NCBI RefSeq assembly: GCF_963675165.1
Contig: NC_087384.1
Location: 4,891,182-4,955,181, forward strand
DNA: 64,000 nt
Direction: 5' to 3'
Source: Halichondria panicea
Lineage: Eukaryota; Porifera; Demospongiae; Suberitida; Halichondriidae
A program made the position numbers and the translations under genes. Shown here piece after piece: positions 1 through 11,195 of the stretch (its first letter is position 1; every line of letters starts with the position of its first letter). The notes beneath the pieces were generated by a model, which saw only the letters and a program-made list of their open reading frames with translations, made no database searches and was not told where the DNA came from.

Positions 1-40
1 CATCATTTATGGCCTCACCCACCACCACCACCACTCTTAC

Positions 41-3000
41 CTCCTCCACTTGATGGTGTGGATCCCCATGGGGATGGTTGTGTCCTGCCCACTATCGGGA
101 GGGGCAGCTGTCAGGCAACGACACTCAGTAGCACGATCGCCAGGGTCAAGGGTCACTGGGGAGATATAAGACAGTAAGTATTACGTCGTGAATCACTAAA
201 TTAGTATTGGTCGACTCACATCCCTCAATCTGTGACACACTAGAGCCCAGTTCAGTCACAACACTCTCACTCTTTCCCTAAATAGAGCAAGAAATATTGG
301 CTGCACAACATTTGCAAATACAACAAGTACCCATAATTATTTACATTTGAAGGGCTACTATAATGTAAGAATCCTACGGTAGTATAAAGTATAGTTGGAT
401 GTGCTCCTTACATACCGATCAACTACGTAAGATATGTACAGCCTCTCATGTATCTATCTTTACCTGTTCAAGCTGGGAACTAACAATGCTCAGTTGCCAC
501 GGTGACGTACATTGGACTTCGGTCACCAGAACGAATGGTTGCTCGTAAATCACTGACTCAATCAATTGGAAACTTGTGGACATGAGTTTGTAGACAAGCT
601 TGAATGGCTTGGCAGACTGTATCGTGACTGTGTGGTCCTGTAATGGGGGTAACAGCTGAGTGTCGATCATTACACTAAATGCATGCACAACAAAAGTACA
701 ACTGTGATCAGACACAAAGCTTGACGTAACCTTGTACATGTACATGTACGTGCAATAGGCATACATGTACAACATACGTCAATTTTTAAAAATCCTAACG
801 ACACTGTGAAGCTAATTATTAGGTAATGTAAATCGTCACAGAACCGCTATTCTCATTAATTTACCAAGATACAGATAGATACCATCTATCCCAGGCCCTA
901 CCTAACGTTCCATTATACAAAAAATTGGCTATTTATAGTAAGCTACTTACCTTCTGACAGCTGCATACCACTGGTTCCCACTCCTCCCTCACTGTACAAG
1001 CTATGTTGTACGAGACCTGGTGAGGTAGGAAGAAACCAACATCAATGTTTTACTAATGCCACATCCGGCCAGCCCAATAATTATTTATATGACTTAATGT
1101 TCTCGATTAGCTTACCTAATTTGATTAGTTTTGAGGGCCCACACTAAAACTAAATAGACCTTCTACATGTATACTATGAGGTCCACAACAACTCACTACA
1201 CATACAGTTATATACAATAAGCAAAAAGAATCTTCGTATTCGTTATAAATGTACATGTAGCTGTAAGTATGAGGACCATGTCTTAGTAAATCACAGTCCA
1301 CAACTCACAGTGACACTCATCTTCCTGAGCCCCACTCCCTTCGTGCACAAGTAGACAGTTTCCTCCAGGATCTCCCCTCGACCCAGCTGGTCACATGACA
1401 CTTCCAACGTCTGTCCACCTTGTGGTGGCTTGGCAACGACATCGCTAGGGGAGCTGGTGTGAGGCAGGTAGCTATGCAGCTCAGCTGTATTGTGAGGAGT
1501 TAATAGGAAATGTTGTAAACACAGAACCACGGATATAATAATTGATAGAGAGTGAAACCAATCTATTGTGGTCCCCCTACAGGCAGGTCAACCTCTATAA
1601 TACACCTATGAGCCCCCAAATAGTCCTCGGCACGTGGACCTGTTTTAGCAGGCCACCTCTTATTACAGAGCAACGATGACCGCTATAACTGTATTTGGTT
1701 AGTTGAGTAATATTATAGAGTAATTACAAGCGCTGCTAGCTTACGTACATGTACTGTACTTGTACAAGAGTTCTGTTCGTATACATGTATAATTATGCAC
1801 TCAAAAAATAAATTTCGATGAGCTCATTGGAAGCTAAGCAGAAGATTAATTAGAGGACATTAAATCACTAAGCATGCACACTCAGTATGTACTGTCTGCA
1901 CATTTTTCCAGATTCAGCACCCTTCTAATTATAATTATAGTGTACCTGGTGGTTGAGGTTCGTCCAGTGCCTCGGGTAGCGATATAGTGACAAGGAGGCT
2001 GGTCATTGGACCACGCCCCTGCCCTACCTCTTGGTTACATATGGACAGCTTGATGGGGTAGTACTCCCCAGTGAGGACCGGGGGATTGTGGGAGAGGGAG
2101 ATACCCACTGAAGCTGGACACGGATTGATACTGCGGGTGTGAGTATGTTGAACATTTGCTTTAGTGCACTATTATTTTGTACAATATGCAATCATTCGTG
2201 TGAACTGTGAAGGGGATCGAGTTACACAGATATTAAGATTATATAAAGCCAAATTTCAATCCTAGTGCATAATTATACATGTACACTGACTTGTAGAAAT
2301 TCACTTACAAGGTTGATACTCTTGTGGTAATCTTCTGCCAACTCAGGTCCAGTGGTTTGGAGGTGAACACCTCTGACACTCCACCACTCCACACCACCAC
2401 CCCCTCACACCCTCCACCCTCCTCACTATTCACAGCTCCGTACACAGCCTGGACAGATTTCACCTATACAGGTACCGATAATGGATAACAATCACTTGAA
2501 AACGAGCATACGTACGCACATACATGTACATTATAAGAGCAAAATAATAAGAGGAGCAGGAAGAATATATTGTGTTAATTCAGTGCATGTATGTTTCACT
2601 AAAGAAAAAATCACCTACTACATGTAGCTATAACAAGTACTGTAACAGGTACATATACCGTGTGTGACCAGATAGTTTGATAGCACAATGAAACCTGCTT
2701 ATTGGAGTGACTCTTAGGCAGACCAACAGTGGATGTAATTGATCAGTTAACACAGGGTGAGCATACAATGAAATGTTGGGGGCTCATTAACCCGGGTGTG
2801 GGTTATTGTTCTTATAAAGTTATTACAGTAAGCTGGTATGGGTGAGACTCGATGAAGACGTCTTGAAGGAGTAAGTACGTACATGTAGGCCACAGTGAAG
2901 CTCGCGATCCCCCCTCAATTGCTCACCTCAATGCTGGAGTCCACTGAGTCCTGGTGGGCAGGGAACGAGAACGGGACAGTATAGGTGGTGAGGGGCTCCA

Positions 3001-6000
3001 ACTGAAACGCCTCCGAGAGCACACACCAACTGTTGTAGTCCTATAGTAAAGATGGAAAAATCATAGTGTACAGACTTAACACAATTATGTAGCTTAAATT
3101 CATAGTGTACAAAAATGAACATGTACAGTGAGCAAAGTGCACATGAGGAACTAAACCTTGGAGCTCTACGAGCCCTCAACACTTACATTATCAGCGAGGT
3201 TTTTGGTTTGTTCATGAAAGTACGTACTACATGTACATGTATATTACTGCATTGGCTTTACTTCCATGTGAATATTCACTCACCTCTTGGACAAACTCGA
3301 TTTTCAGCTGTGAAAGAGTTGTTGGTAGGGGTGCGGTTAAGCGTAAATGAACTTTGACCTCAACTATAGAGTCAGCCGTGAATTCAGGCTGGGAGAACTC
3401 AGTCTTGCAATCAACTACATAATAAAATTTACAATATCAACGGGTATCCTTTAATGAGGTACATGTACAGCTTGAAACCAAAAGTTATAATTATGAGTTA
3501 AGTGTTCATGACTAGTGTATGCACTACTTACTACAACTGGCCAGAGACGACATTGTCACTTTAACTCCGCTCTTCTGGTCACTCGGCCCCAACAGATTGG
3601 CCCATTTGTAAGAGGCCCCGCCCAGTGATTCTCCGTCCACCCCCGGTTCAGGGAAGGGGCTAGTACCCTGCAAGGGGATATTAAAACAATATGATAGTAA
3701 GTGTACTTGTTTATAAATGTATAAAGTGTATGTACACATGTAGGAGGTCGAAAGATACGTACTAAACACTAGCTCAATAGAGCGAAATTATGTTTTTAAC
3801 AGACAATGAGGGGCCGTGCATTTACGGTGGACTGTACCTGGAAGATTCGAGTGACGTTATTTTGTATTCTCTTCTTCTCATCAGCTGAGACGAGGAGGTC
3901 TATAGGAACCAACAAATTAATGCATCCATGGGGTAACAATAAACAAGCTAGAGTAAGACGTGCATGAATGCTAACACTGTGGGACTTACAGTTGCTAATC
4001 AGCTCCAGGGCAGATGTCAAGTAAGCCTCGAGATCACCGAGGATATAAGAGCACCTAAGAGAAAGAATACACGTGTACAATATATATAGATACGTACAAG
4101 TGGACGGAAGAGAATTCTCTCTATAGCTATATGCTCCTAGTACAAATTTAAAGTGAATATAGACTTGTATACAATCATAGTAACACATGCAGGCTGCACA
4201 AATAGGTTAATTGGCTAGGTTTTACCTCAGAGCCAGCTGCTGCACACTGGTTAGCAGATTCCACCATTGATCTTTCCTATATACTGCACACACAGCACTC
4301 AGCAAACTGCATGAGAGAAGAAGAAAATGTTATGTAAAAGTACCATGTACAAGAAACACTAATAGTCAAGAAGTCACGATGAAAATTGTTTTAAGGGGCT
4401 ACAGTTTTCTTTTACTAGTGCTTGCATGGGATAGTATTATCAGCTCACACAAACATTGCTTACACACTAGAATATGTCCACATTTGTACAGGTACCGATA
4501 CATCTGGCGCACATGCATTTGTTAACCACTCACACCAAGGCCTTGTCCCAATCCTTGACAAGGTAGTACTCGTGTGCCATGAGCACCTTGAGGTGAGTGA
4601 CCACTCTCTCACACCGATGGTTCTTATACTGGGCTATGGCCTTCGTCAATAGGGGGATAATCTGCCACTGTAACAGAGGGAGGGGAGAAATTCAATGTAT
4701 AAGTACAGTGGCGTAGGAAGTGGGGTGGCTCCAGGGGCTGGAGCCCCCCCTTGTTGGAGAGCAATGTTTAGCTTGAAATGTTGAGCTAGCTTAGCTACAG
4801 CATGCTGGCTGCAGCCAGCTAACTGTAAATTGCGTGATTATTTCAATGATGGGCTAGGTTTCAAAAGTCAAAAGTCAAAAGTGATAGATCTACCACAGAT
4901 AATGATTGATCTGTGAGCCTAGTCTCGAATTCCAGCCTCTTTCAGTCTTTGCAAGAATACAAAGTTGGGGAGGGCGTGGCCAGACTACTATAAGGCCCCC
5001 CTTGCAAAAAATCTTCCTATGCCACTGAAGTACGTAAGTACACGCATCTTCATGGTTTACATGTTATGCAAGCAGTTTAATAGGTACCAATAGAGCTAGA
5101 GTTATATACATATAACTCTAGCTGATACATGTATCAGTCTCAAGTATAATTATGATTGAATATTATATGATGCTGCCATTCAAGGACAAAAGTTTGTCGA
5201 ATACGAACAGTCCAATTATGGTATTAAAATGAATGTTTTGTAAACGTTGAGTCAGCATGCATTCCCCCATTATACTATACTTTTGTTTTAACATGAAAGT
5301 TGTTTTTACAAAATGGGTAAACACACACAATTATCTACTTTATTTATCATTGACACACACACACACACACACACACACATTAACAGTTTCAATCTGAACT
5401 TTTCGACTGTACACCAAGTAACTCCTCACGTAAAGGTGGGAGACCAAATGACTCTGAGCGTTGCAACTCTCTCTTTTTTCTTGATAGACACTTTTCCTTG
5501 CAACATTTAGCAGCGCACATCCTCGAAACTTTGAATAACCCGACTAGTAGTAGTGCTACTAACGGAAGATATATTAAGATCTGCTGAATCCAAAAATACA
5601 CGAGGAAATAGTCGAACAGATCAAGGTTTAAGAGTAGCCCCTGGACGGCCTTTTGGTAGTTGAAGAGAGACAAAGCATTAATGGATGCCAGGTTTGCAAA
5701 CAAAAGTGCATCCACTATGTTATGTATTCTTTTCTTGTAAGGCTGAATAACAACATGTACAACCAGGATAAAGATAAGGAAGAGCTCGAGTGAAATGTAA
5801 TACGATGGTAAATTTAAGGAAGTTGTAAAAATGATAAGAGGAATGGCTCGATAGAGAAAGTATAGTCCAGAAAAATAACGTGCCTCATCTCTGAAGCTGC
5901 TCTGAAAGGAGTCCAAAAGTTGCATGGGGATTAACCTCGATATGCAGTTGACAACTTTTGTCTCGCTCAAGTTACAACGAGCAAGAATCTTCCAAAGCAA

Positions 6001-9000
6001 CGGGTATAAAATCAGCACCACTGGCGGAAAGAACAGTAACGTAGAAGAGAAGAAAATGGCAGGGATGGCATACTTCAAATGGGTAGGCTCAAATAAACTC
6101 AGCTGTCCACTCCGAAACACAACAGTTTTGGCATATACGGGGCCTTTGTAGTACAAGTCCATAGAAATAAAAATATGTAGAGTTGAACGTGCACATTGAG
6201 AGTAGCACATTACAAAGAAAGCTGTTAGACCATGAATCATTGTCGTCCTCAGTTTAGTTGGTTTGAGAAAAGATATAGTTCGTTTTATTCTTGTGCTGTT
6301 CATGACATACACACAAATTAGTACTAAAATCAAAGCAAATACAACGGTGACGTATTTAAAGGCTATGACGTCGAGTGTTGTCGCACCTTCCCAAAGACAG
6401 AATGACAGTTCATCAATAGCGAAAAAATCGAAATTAAAAAATCGATACATAAGTTTGTAAATAAATACATAAAAGCTTTTTTGTGGATCTTGAATTAATC
6501 CATTTCCGTGAACAGCCAACGAGTCATACAGCTGAGCAAACAAGATGAATCCATTGATGTCACCTGACGTGAAACTGATATTAAAGGCAGTCACTAAAAA
6601 AAAGACAATAGCCAGAGGAATCAACTCAGAAACTATGTACAGTAACCATCCGTACTTGCAGCTGTCATTATGAGCACATGTGCGTGAATACGAGTGATAA
6701 GTTACCGAATAATTGGTCCTGCATTCTCCACACAACACACCAGTTCTGGTGGGCCCACATATATAATCATCCAAATCGGATATGCTGGTAGGAAGTCTAT
6801 AGTCTGTTGAATCATTGTACGAGCAAAATCCATAAGGGCAGTTTGCAGTGCACAGCGAATTATTTTCACACACGCCTGCCCAGTATCCACGAATGATGTA
6901 AGCTCTGTTCCCAACACATTTCAAAATGCCATTATAGTATGAAGACTCACATTCACACGAGTCCCCTCCAAAGAACGGAGCACAAGTCAACTCAGAGCTA
7001 GCAAAACACACGACAACACAACTCACTAAAATAACAACTACTAGTAGCTGACACATTCTGATAGAATGCATGACTTGTGCATATGCTGCTAGACACACTG
7101 TTACTGTATAATGCTGATAACTAAACTCTTCATGAAGGAAACTAAGACAATAAATGCATGAATGAAACCAGAAGTGCATGATGAAACTAAGACAATAGAT
7201 GAATGAGAAGTGCATGACGAAACTAATTAAGATATCATAACAAGAGGCCACACGCATGAATCTGAGATATACATGTATACATGCATGTAGTACGTACATT
7301 GCATACATGCAGTGTAAATTAGAAGCTTAGACTGCACTGTATGTAATGCTGTATATAGCGTGTATATTTTGAATGTTCGCTGATCAAGCATGTACCGCAA
7401 ACATTTATACCCATGCACGAATTAAATATAAGAGATTTGCATTACGCTGTTCACTAAAATACAATACTTGTTGTAGCCCTCACCGAGTGTTCCACTCTGT
7501 ACTCCATTGCCTTCATGGCCTGAATGTACTTTTGACACTGATCCTCGTTGGATGGTTTGTCATCTGGCGGGAGGGGGGGGGGGGGGGAGGGGGATAATTT
7601 ACATATACCTGCTACATGTACATGTATGTAAGTGTCTATAGTCCCAATTGAAATTTCTGGAGCATGCACGTAAAATTTTGCAACTTCAAACTCAATTTAG
7701 GGCACAAGGTATAATAGTTTATCACACATACATTGTATACTGCATGTACGTATTCGCCCAATGCCAATTAAAGTACAACTACATGTATAAAATGCAGTGC
7801 TCAAACCAATGGACACATACCCTGTATACATGTATCAAACCTATAGCCACACCCACCTGGTAGACCACGCCTCCAAGGTCGTTGGCCAAAGTAGACAGTC
7901 TGGTCACCTGCTCTCAGCTCACTAGCAGCCTGAGACAACGTCAATACCTTTGCTGCCTCCAAACAGAGCCGCTGTGCGTACTGTTTCCTCTCAATGGCGT
8001 AGAGAGCAGCATTGTGGAAGTAGAGACCAGGGTTTTGTATCTGTAGACTCTTAAGTCCTCTCCTGGTGGCCTCCGAGAAGAGGTCGGCAAAAGCACTGAA
8101 CCTGAACCACGTAAGAGGGGGAAATGTTCGCCATTGAAAAAAAAGATTGTATGAGAGCAAATGTGGTTTGACTACCAACACAAGATGTTCCTTAATAATG
8201 AATACATGTACACGTACGTACATTGGATAAGTATTGCAACTATTAATGCATCACCAACATAAATTTAAATGCTCAGTAGAAATATGTAAGTGCAGCTAGT
8301 ACGTATGCTGCACGCGTGCAAGGAATGTTATAAGCGTGTTATATGAACAGCTAGGTTAACATACACACATGCCACACACATGTAGCCTACACACGAGCAG
8401 CGTGCATGTACAATAGGCGTCAGATGTGTGCGCTATGAAAGCAAAAAATGTGTGCAAATGTTGTGTGTCACACTCATTACATTGCGATCTGCACTTAAAC
8501 CTACGGTCAATACAGCACAGGCAGATTCAGTGTAGGAACACACACTGCTAGTCTAAAGCACATAATTATTGATACACTCACTGTCTTGACATCCACTCCG
8601 AGTGCTCAAAGGCCAGCTGTGGGGGACCTTGTTCCCGGGAGAACCGATCGATATGCTTCCTGAACTGGGAAATGGCGGACAAAGGTTCATCTGAATCAAA
8701 ATAGAGTCGGCAAATCTTGTAGTTGATGAACCCAGCTATTAACTTGAACTCCATTATCCTGTCTACACTTAGGTACATGGTCTCCAAGAGATGGGTGTAG
8801 GTGAGGTTGTACATCCTGTGTGGGTGTGGTTAGAAGGAGATTCTCAAATCACAACTGTACACACACACACACACACACACATGTAACCTACACAAGAGTA
8901 GCATGCACAAATCACAACTGCACAGCACAAAATGTTTACAAACTATATACCTGGCCTATAAATCGACAAAGATCAATACCTACATATGTGCATGTATTGC

Positions 9001-10963
9001 AGGCCTTGACACATAATGTTCTATTAGCTGAGCCCTAGACTGTGCTCTAGCGGAGGTACAATTACAGTGCTTGTACAAATAGATACATACTGTACTGTAC
9101 AGTACCGAGCGTTCATAGCTACGTACAGTACATGTACATGTACTGTACGTAGAACAATTAAAGGTGAGGTCAGTTCATGGGCTTACACGTATATAAAAGT
9201 ATGTGTACATGTACATCATCATACGACGGCTTACTACATGTAGCTAACCTCAATGCAGCCGCAGGGTCTTGTTTCATTTCAGTAAAGAAGGCTATCTTGA
9301 ACTGGTGTCTTATGCTCAATAGTTGCATCGACTGCTTGGGCATGATCATGTCCTGAGCAGGGACATAAAACTATGACTTCCCCTCACAATTACACCATAC
9401 AGTTAGGCACATGCACATTGTATGTATAGACTCACAAATGTTATACATGACTGTATATGCTGTTACGAAAGTGAAAGCGAAAGCATTCACTTGATGTTTC
9501 GTCATAGCCCTTTAAACGCAACACATCTGTCTACTGATCCTTTGTACGTGTACACGTATATCACTACACAACATTTTTATATTATTTCTATTGGCCTCAC
9601 CTTATGTGCTCTAACAGTGTGCACTTGGTTGGTATAGTAGACGGCAGCTTTCTTGTAGAATGCCTCCTCGATCCTACAAAGAGAATCAGCTAGCTACATG
9701 TAGGTGACACTATCAAATCACATGACTTATTGTGCATTTGTAGTATGAGAACACATGCGACGTGAGCACCAAGTAATGTACACAATCATGCACTGTAACA
9801 TCAAGACCACTCACTAATCTGAAAATGTGATCGTAAAAAGAAAATAATATTTATAATACATCACTCACCTCACAATGAATCCTTGTGGCCTCTGTGTAAA
9901 GGGCAGTACAAAGAGGTTGACTCTCGGCAGTTCACAAGCAGCACACAGAGTGGCTGCCTTCTCACTGTGGGCGGTGGCGTCACCAGCTGGCATGGGCGGA
10001 GAGGACTGGAGGAGCACTATCACAATCTCTGTGGCTCTGTTCTCTAGGGTCGACCTGCAAGGAAGGGGGCATGTGTGTGTTTACACTTGCTTTTTATGAG
10101 AAACAATAAAGCTGCCAGGGGAAGGGAAAACCAATTTTCCCTAGCAATGCATACATACTCAACACTAACAAGTGAATGAGTCTTAATCCTTACAATCATG
10201 TATACCTGTAATCTTGAGCGACATAACTATAAGGTTTCAGGAACACATGCGCTTTAGACTAAGGCTAGTTATTAGGGGAAACCCATTTCCCCAAATATAG
10301 TATATTGCTTGTACTTGTACAATGTATGTATTGAAACAATACGAACCTGATGACCTCTATCTTTGAGATGCATTCAGTCTGCCTCTCGTCCCATTGAGGG
10401 TCCTCCCAGTCCAGGTCAAAGAAGAACCCGACAAGAGCTGGCAGCTCCTCCGAGTGCTTGGCCAGCCAGTTATTCTTTAGGATGCCCACAGGGGAATAGT
10501 CATCGTAAGTGGTACGCTGTTGAGTGTACAATGTACAGTGCAGGGACGCAGAGGGGTATGGTAAGAATCATCAAAAACATTTGTATGTCATGTAATTATT
10601 TAGCTATAGGCGCTAAAGCGCTAGGCTACGCTCATAGACAAATTTGGGGCACACTTTAATATGAACCAACGGGAGAACAATAGAATACAAGGTGGTGTGA
10701 ACATGAAAACACAGCAAGATGATCTCACATACATTTTCACTGCTCTTCGGATAGAGGTGATTTGCAGGAACATTTTTATATGAGATCGGCTTTTTTTCCG
10801 GTCGCTGCTTGTTAAACTCTTCCCAGACTAGCCGGTGTATGGCGTTGTTGATCGTGTCCAGGCCAGAGAGCCCGACTAGACAGCGAGGTCTTGTCAAGAG
10901 AGCCTCAGGGAACTTGTAGCTGGACCCTGGTGACTGGGGGCTGCTTGATTGTGGGGACGACAT
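41..10963 (-). CDS. TRAPPC11: TRAPPC11 orthologue (TRAPP complex subunit 11), 3' end outside window
   Basis: Subunit of the TRAPPIII tethering complex, acting in ER-to-Golgi traffic and autophagy. I read 22 exons (high to low): 10733-10963, 10347-10516, 9869-10054, 9601-9673, 9249-9352, 8582-8815, 7857-8101, 7484-7563, 4534-4667, 4226-4306, 3990-4054, 3838-3899, 3532-3667, 3287-3414, 2927-3040, 2309-2463, 1946-2130, 1309-1484, 951-1016, 464-655, 241-277, 41-155. All join in phase and give about 989 codons, against about 1,130 in the human protein, so roughly the last 140 residues lie to the left. Clear matches to remembered human sequence include DLDWEDPQW, AGFINYKICRLYF, the FGQRPWRRG region, KAIAQYKNHRCERV and SPWQLSIVSSQLE. 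The 37-nt exon 241-277 was inferred because the flanking exons do not join in frame without it. The start MSSPQSSSP precedes the conserved LVGLSGLDTINNAIHR block. Intron 8 holds another gene. Confidence 0.95.
4706..5027. mobile_element. 322-bp MITE with CAGTGGCGTAGGAAG-type inverted ends
   Basis: Ends CAGTGGCGTAGGAAG and CTTCCTATGCCACTG form an imperfect inverted repeat, flanked by AAGTA on both sides (4701-4705 and 5028-5032), a 5-bp target duplication. It has no coding capacity. It lies in TRAPPC11 intron 8, downstream of the nested membrane-protein gene. The CAG...CTG ends and 5-bp duplication resemble the larger insertion at 31322-32614. Confidence 0.8.
5353..5379. repeat. (AC)n microsatellite
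   Basis: An uninterrupted AC dinucleotide run of about 27 bases in TRAPPC11 intron 8, just 3' of the nested gene. A similar run lies near 8861-8880. Confidence 0.9.
5389..7071 (-). CDS. intronless cysteine-rich multi-pass membrane protein nested in TRAPPC11 intron 8
   Basis: A single uninterrupted frame of about 560 residues from the Met at 7071; a second Met at 7056 is equally possible, and the frame stays open upstream to 7308 without resembling the protein. It starts with a hydrophobic signal peptide ending near CFASS. A cysteine-rich ectodomain of about 120 residues follows, with the motif GVLCGECRTNYS, then about seven or eight hydrophobic membrane segments and a short basic cytoplasmic tail (CCKEKCLSRKKRELQR). 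The Cys-rich plus multi-TM layout, with phrases such as SGDINGFILFAQ and LDVIAFKYVTVV, recalls a large uncharacterised family in sponges and other early animals; this is memory, not a search. Function unknown; a surface receptor or channel-like role is a guess. It lies on the same strand as its host gene. Confidence 0.85.
   Translation of the reverse strand: MHSIRMCQLLVVVILVSCVVVCFASSELTCAPFFGGDSCECESSYYNGILKCVGNRAYIIRGYWAGVCENNSLCTANCPYGFCSYNDSTDYRLPTSISDLDDYICGPTRTGVLCGECRTNYSVTYHSYSRTCAHNDSCKYGWLLYIVSELIPLAIVFFLVTAFNISFTSGDINGFILFAQLYDSLAVHGNGLIQDPQKSFYVFIYKLMYRFFNFDFFAIDELSFCLWEGATTLDVIAFKYVTVVFALILVLICVYVMNSTRIKRTISFLKPTKLRTTMIHGLTAFFVMCYSQCARSTLHIFISMDLYYKGPVYAKTVVFRSGQLSLFEPTHLKYAIPAIFFSSTLLFFPPVVLILYPLLWKILARCNLSETKVVNCISRLIPMQLLDSFQSSFRDEARYFSGLYFLYRAIPLIIFTTSLNLPSYYISLELFLIFILVVHVVIQPYKKRIHNIVDALLFANLASINALSLFNYQKAVQGLLLNLDLFDYFLVYFWIQQILIYLPLVALLLVGLFKVSRMCAAKCCKEKCLSRKKRELQRSESFGLPPLREELLGVQSKSSD
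9121..9150. repeat. 30-bp perfect palindrome in TRAPPC11 intron
   Basis: The 30 bases equal their own reverse complement, built around the local TACATGTA motif. It lies in the intron between TRAPPC11 exons 5 and 6. It could extrude as a cruciform; no function can be assigned. Confidence 0.85.
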
Positions 10964-11195
10964 GCTGGGCAGGCACGAGTCAATGGACTGTGGAGATCCT
11001 TTCTCTCTTGACGACTTGCTTGATCAAAATGGTGGGCGTGGTGGGGCTGGCTGGCTGTGGTATAAATGGGTGTGGCTGTACCGTAGATCTAGTGTCAAAC
11101 AACAGCCAGCCACCAAGCAAAAATCACTACATATATATATCTATGTCTATGAGATCAAGAGCAAGTCACATATCTAGCCCTGTGCTCTGTCTAAA
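10964..11195. promoter_or_regulatory. divergent TRAPPC11 / NF2 upstream region
   Basis: Only 232 bp separate the TRAPPC11 start codon (10963, minus) from the inferred NF2 start codon (11196, plus), so both 5' UTRs and core promoters must lie here or overlap the first exons. I see no repeat and no convincing TATA box. Confidence 0.6.

Noticed and set aside
4422-4652. Plus-strand frame at 4.4-4.65 kb
   Set aside because: It lies across TRAPPC11 exon 9 on the opposite strand; the minus-strand translation matches TRAPPC11.
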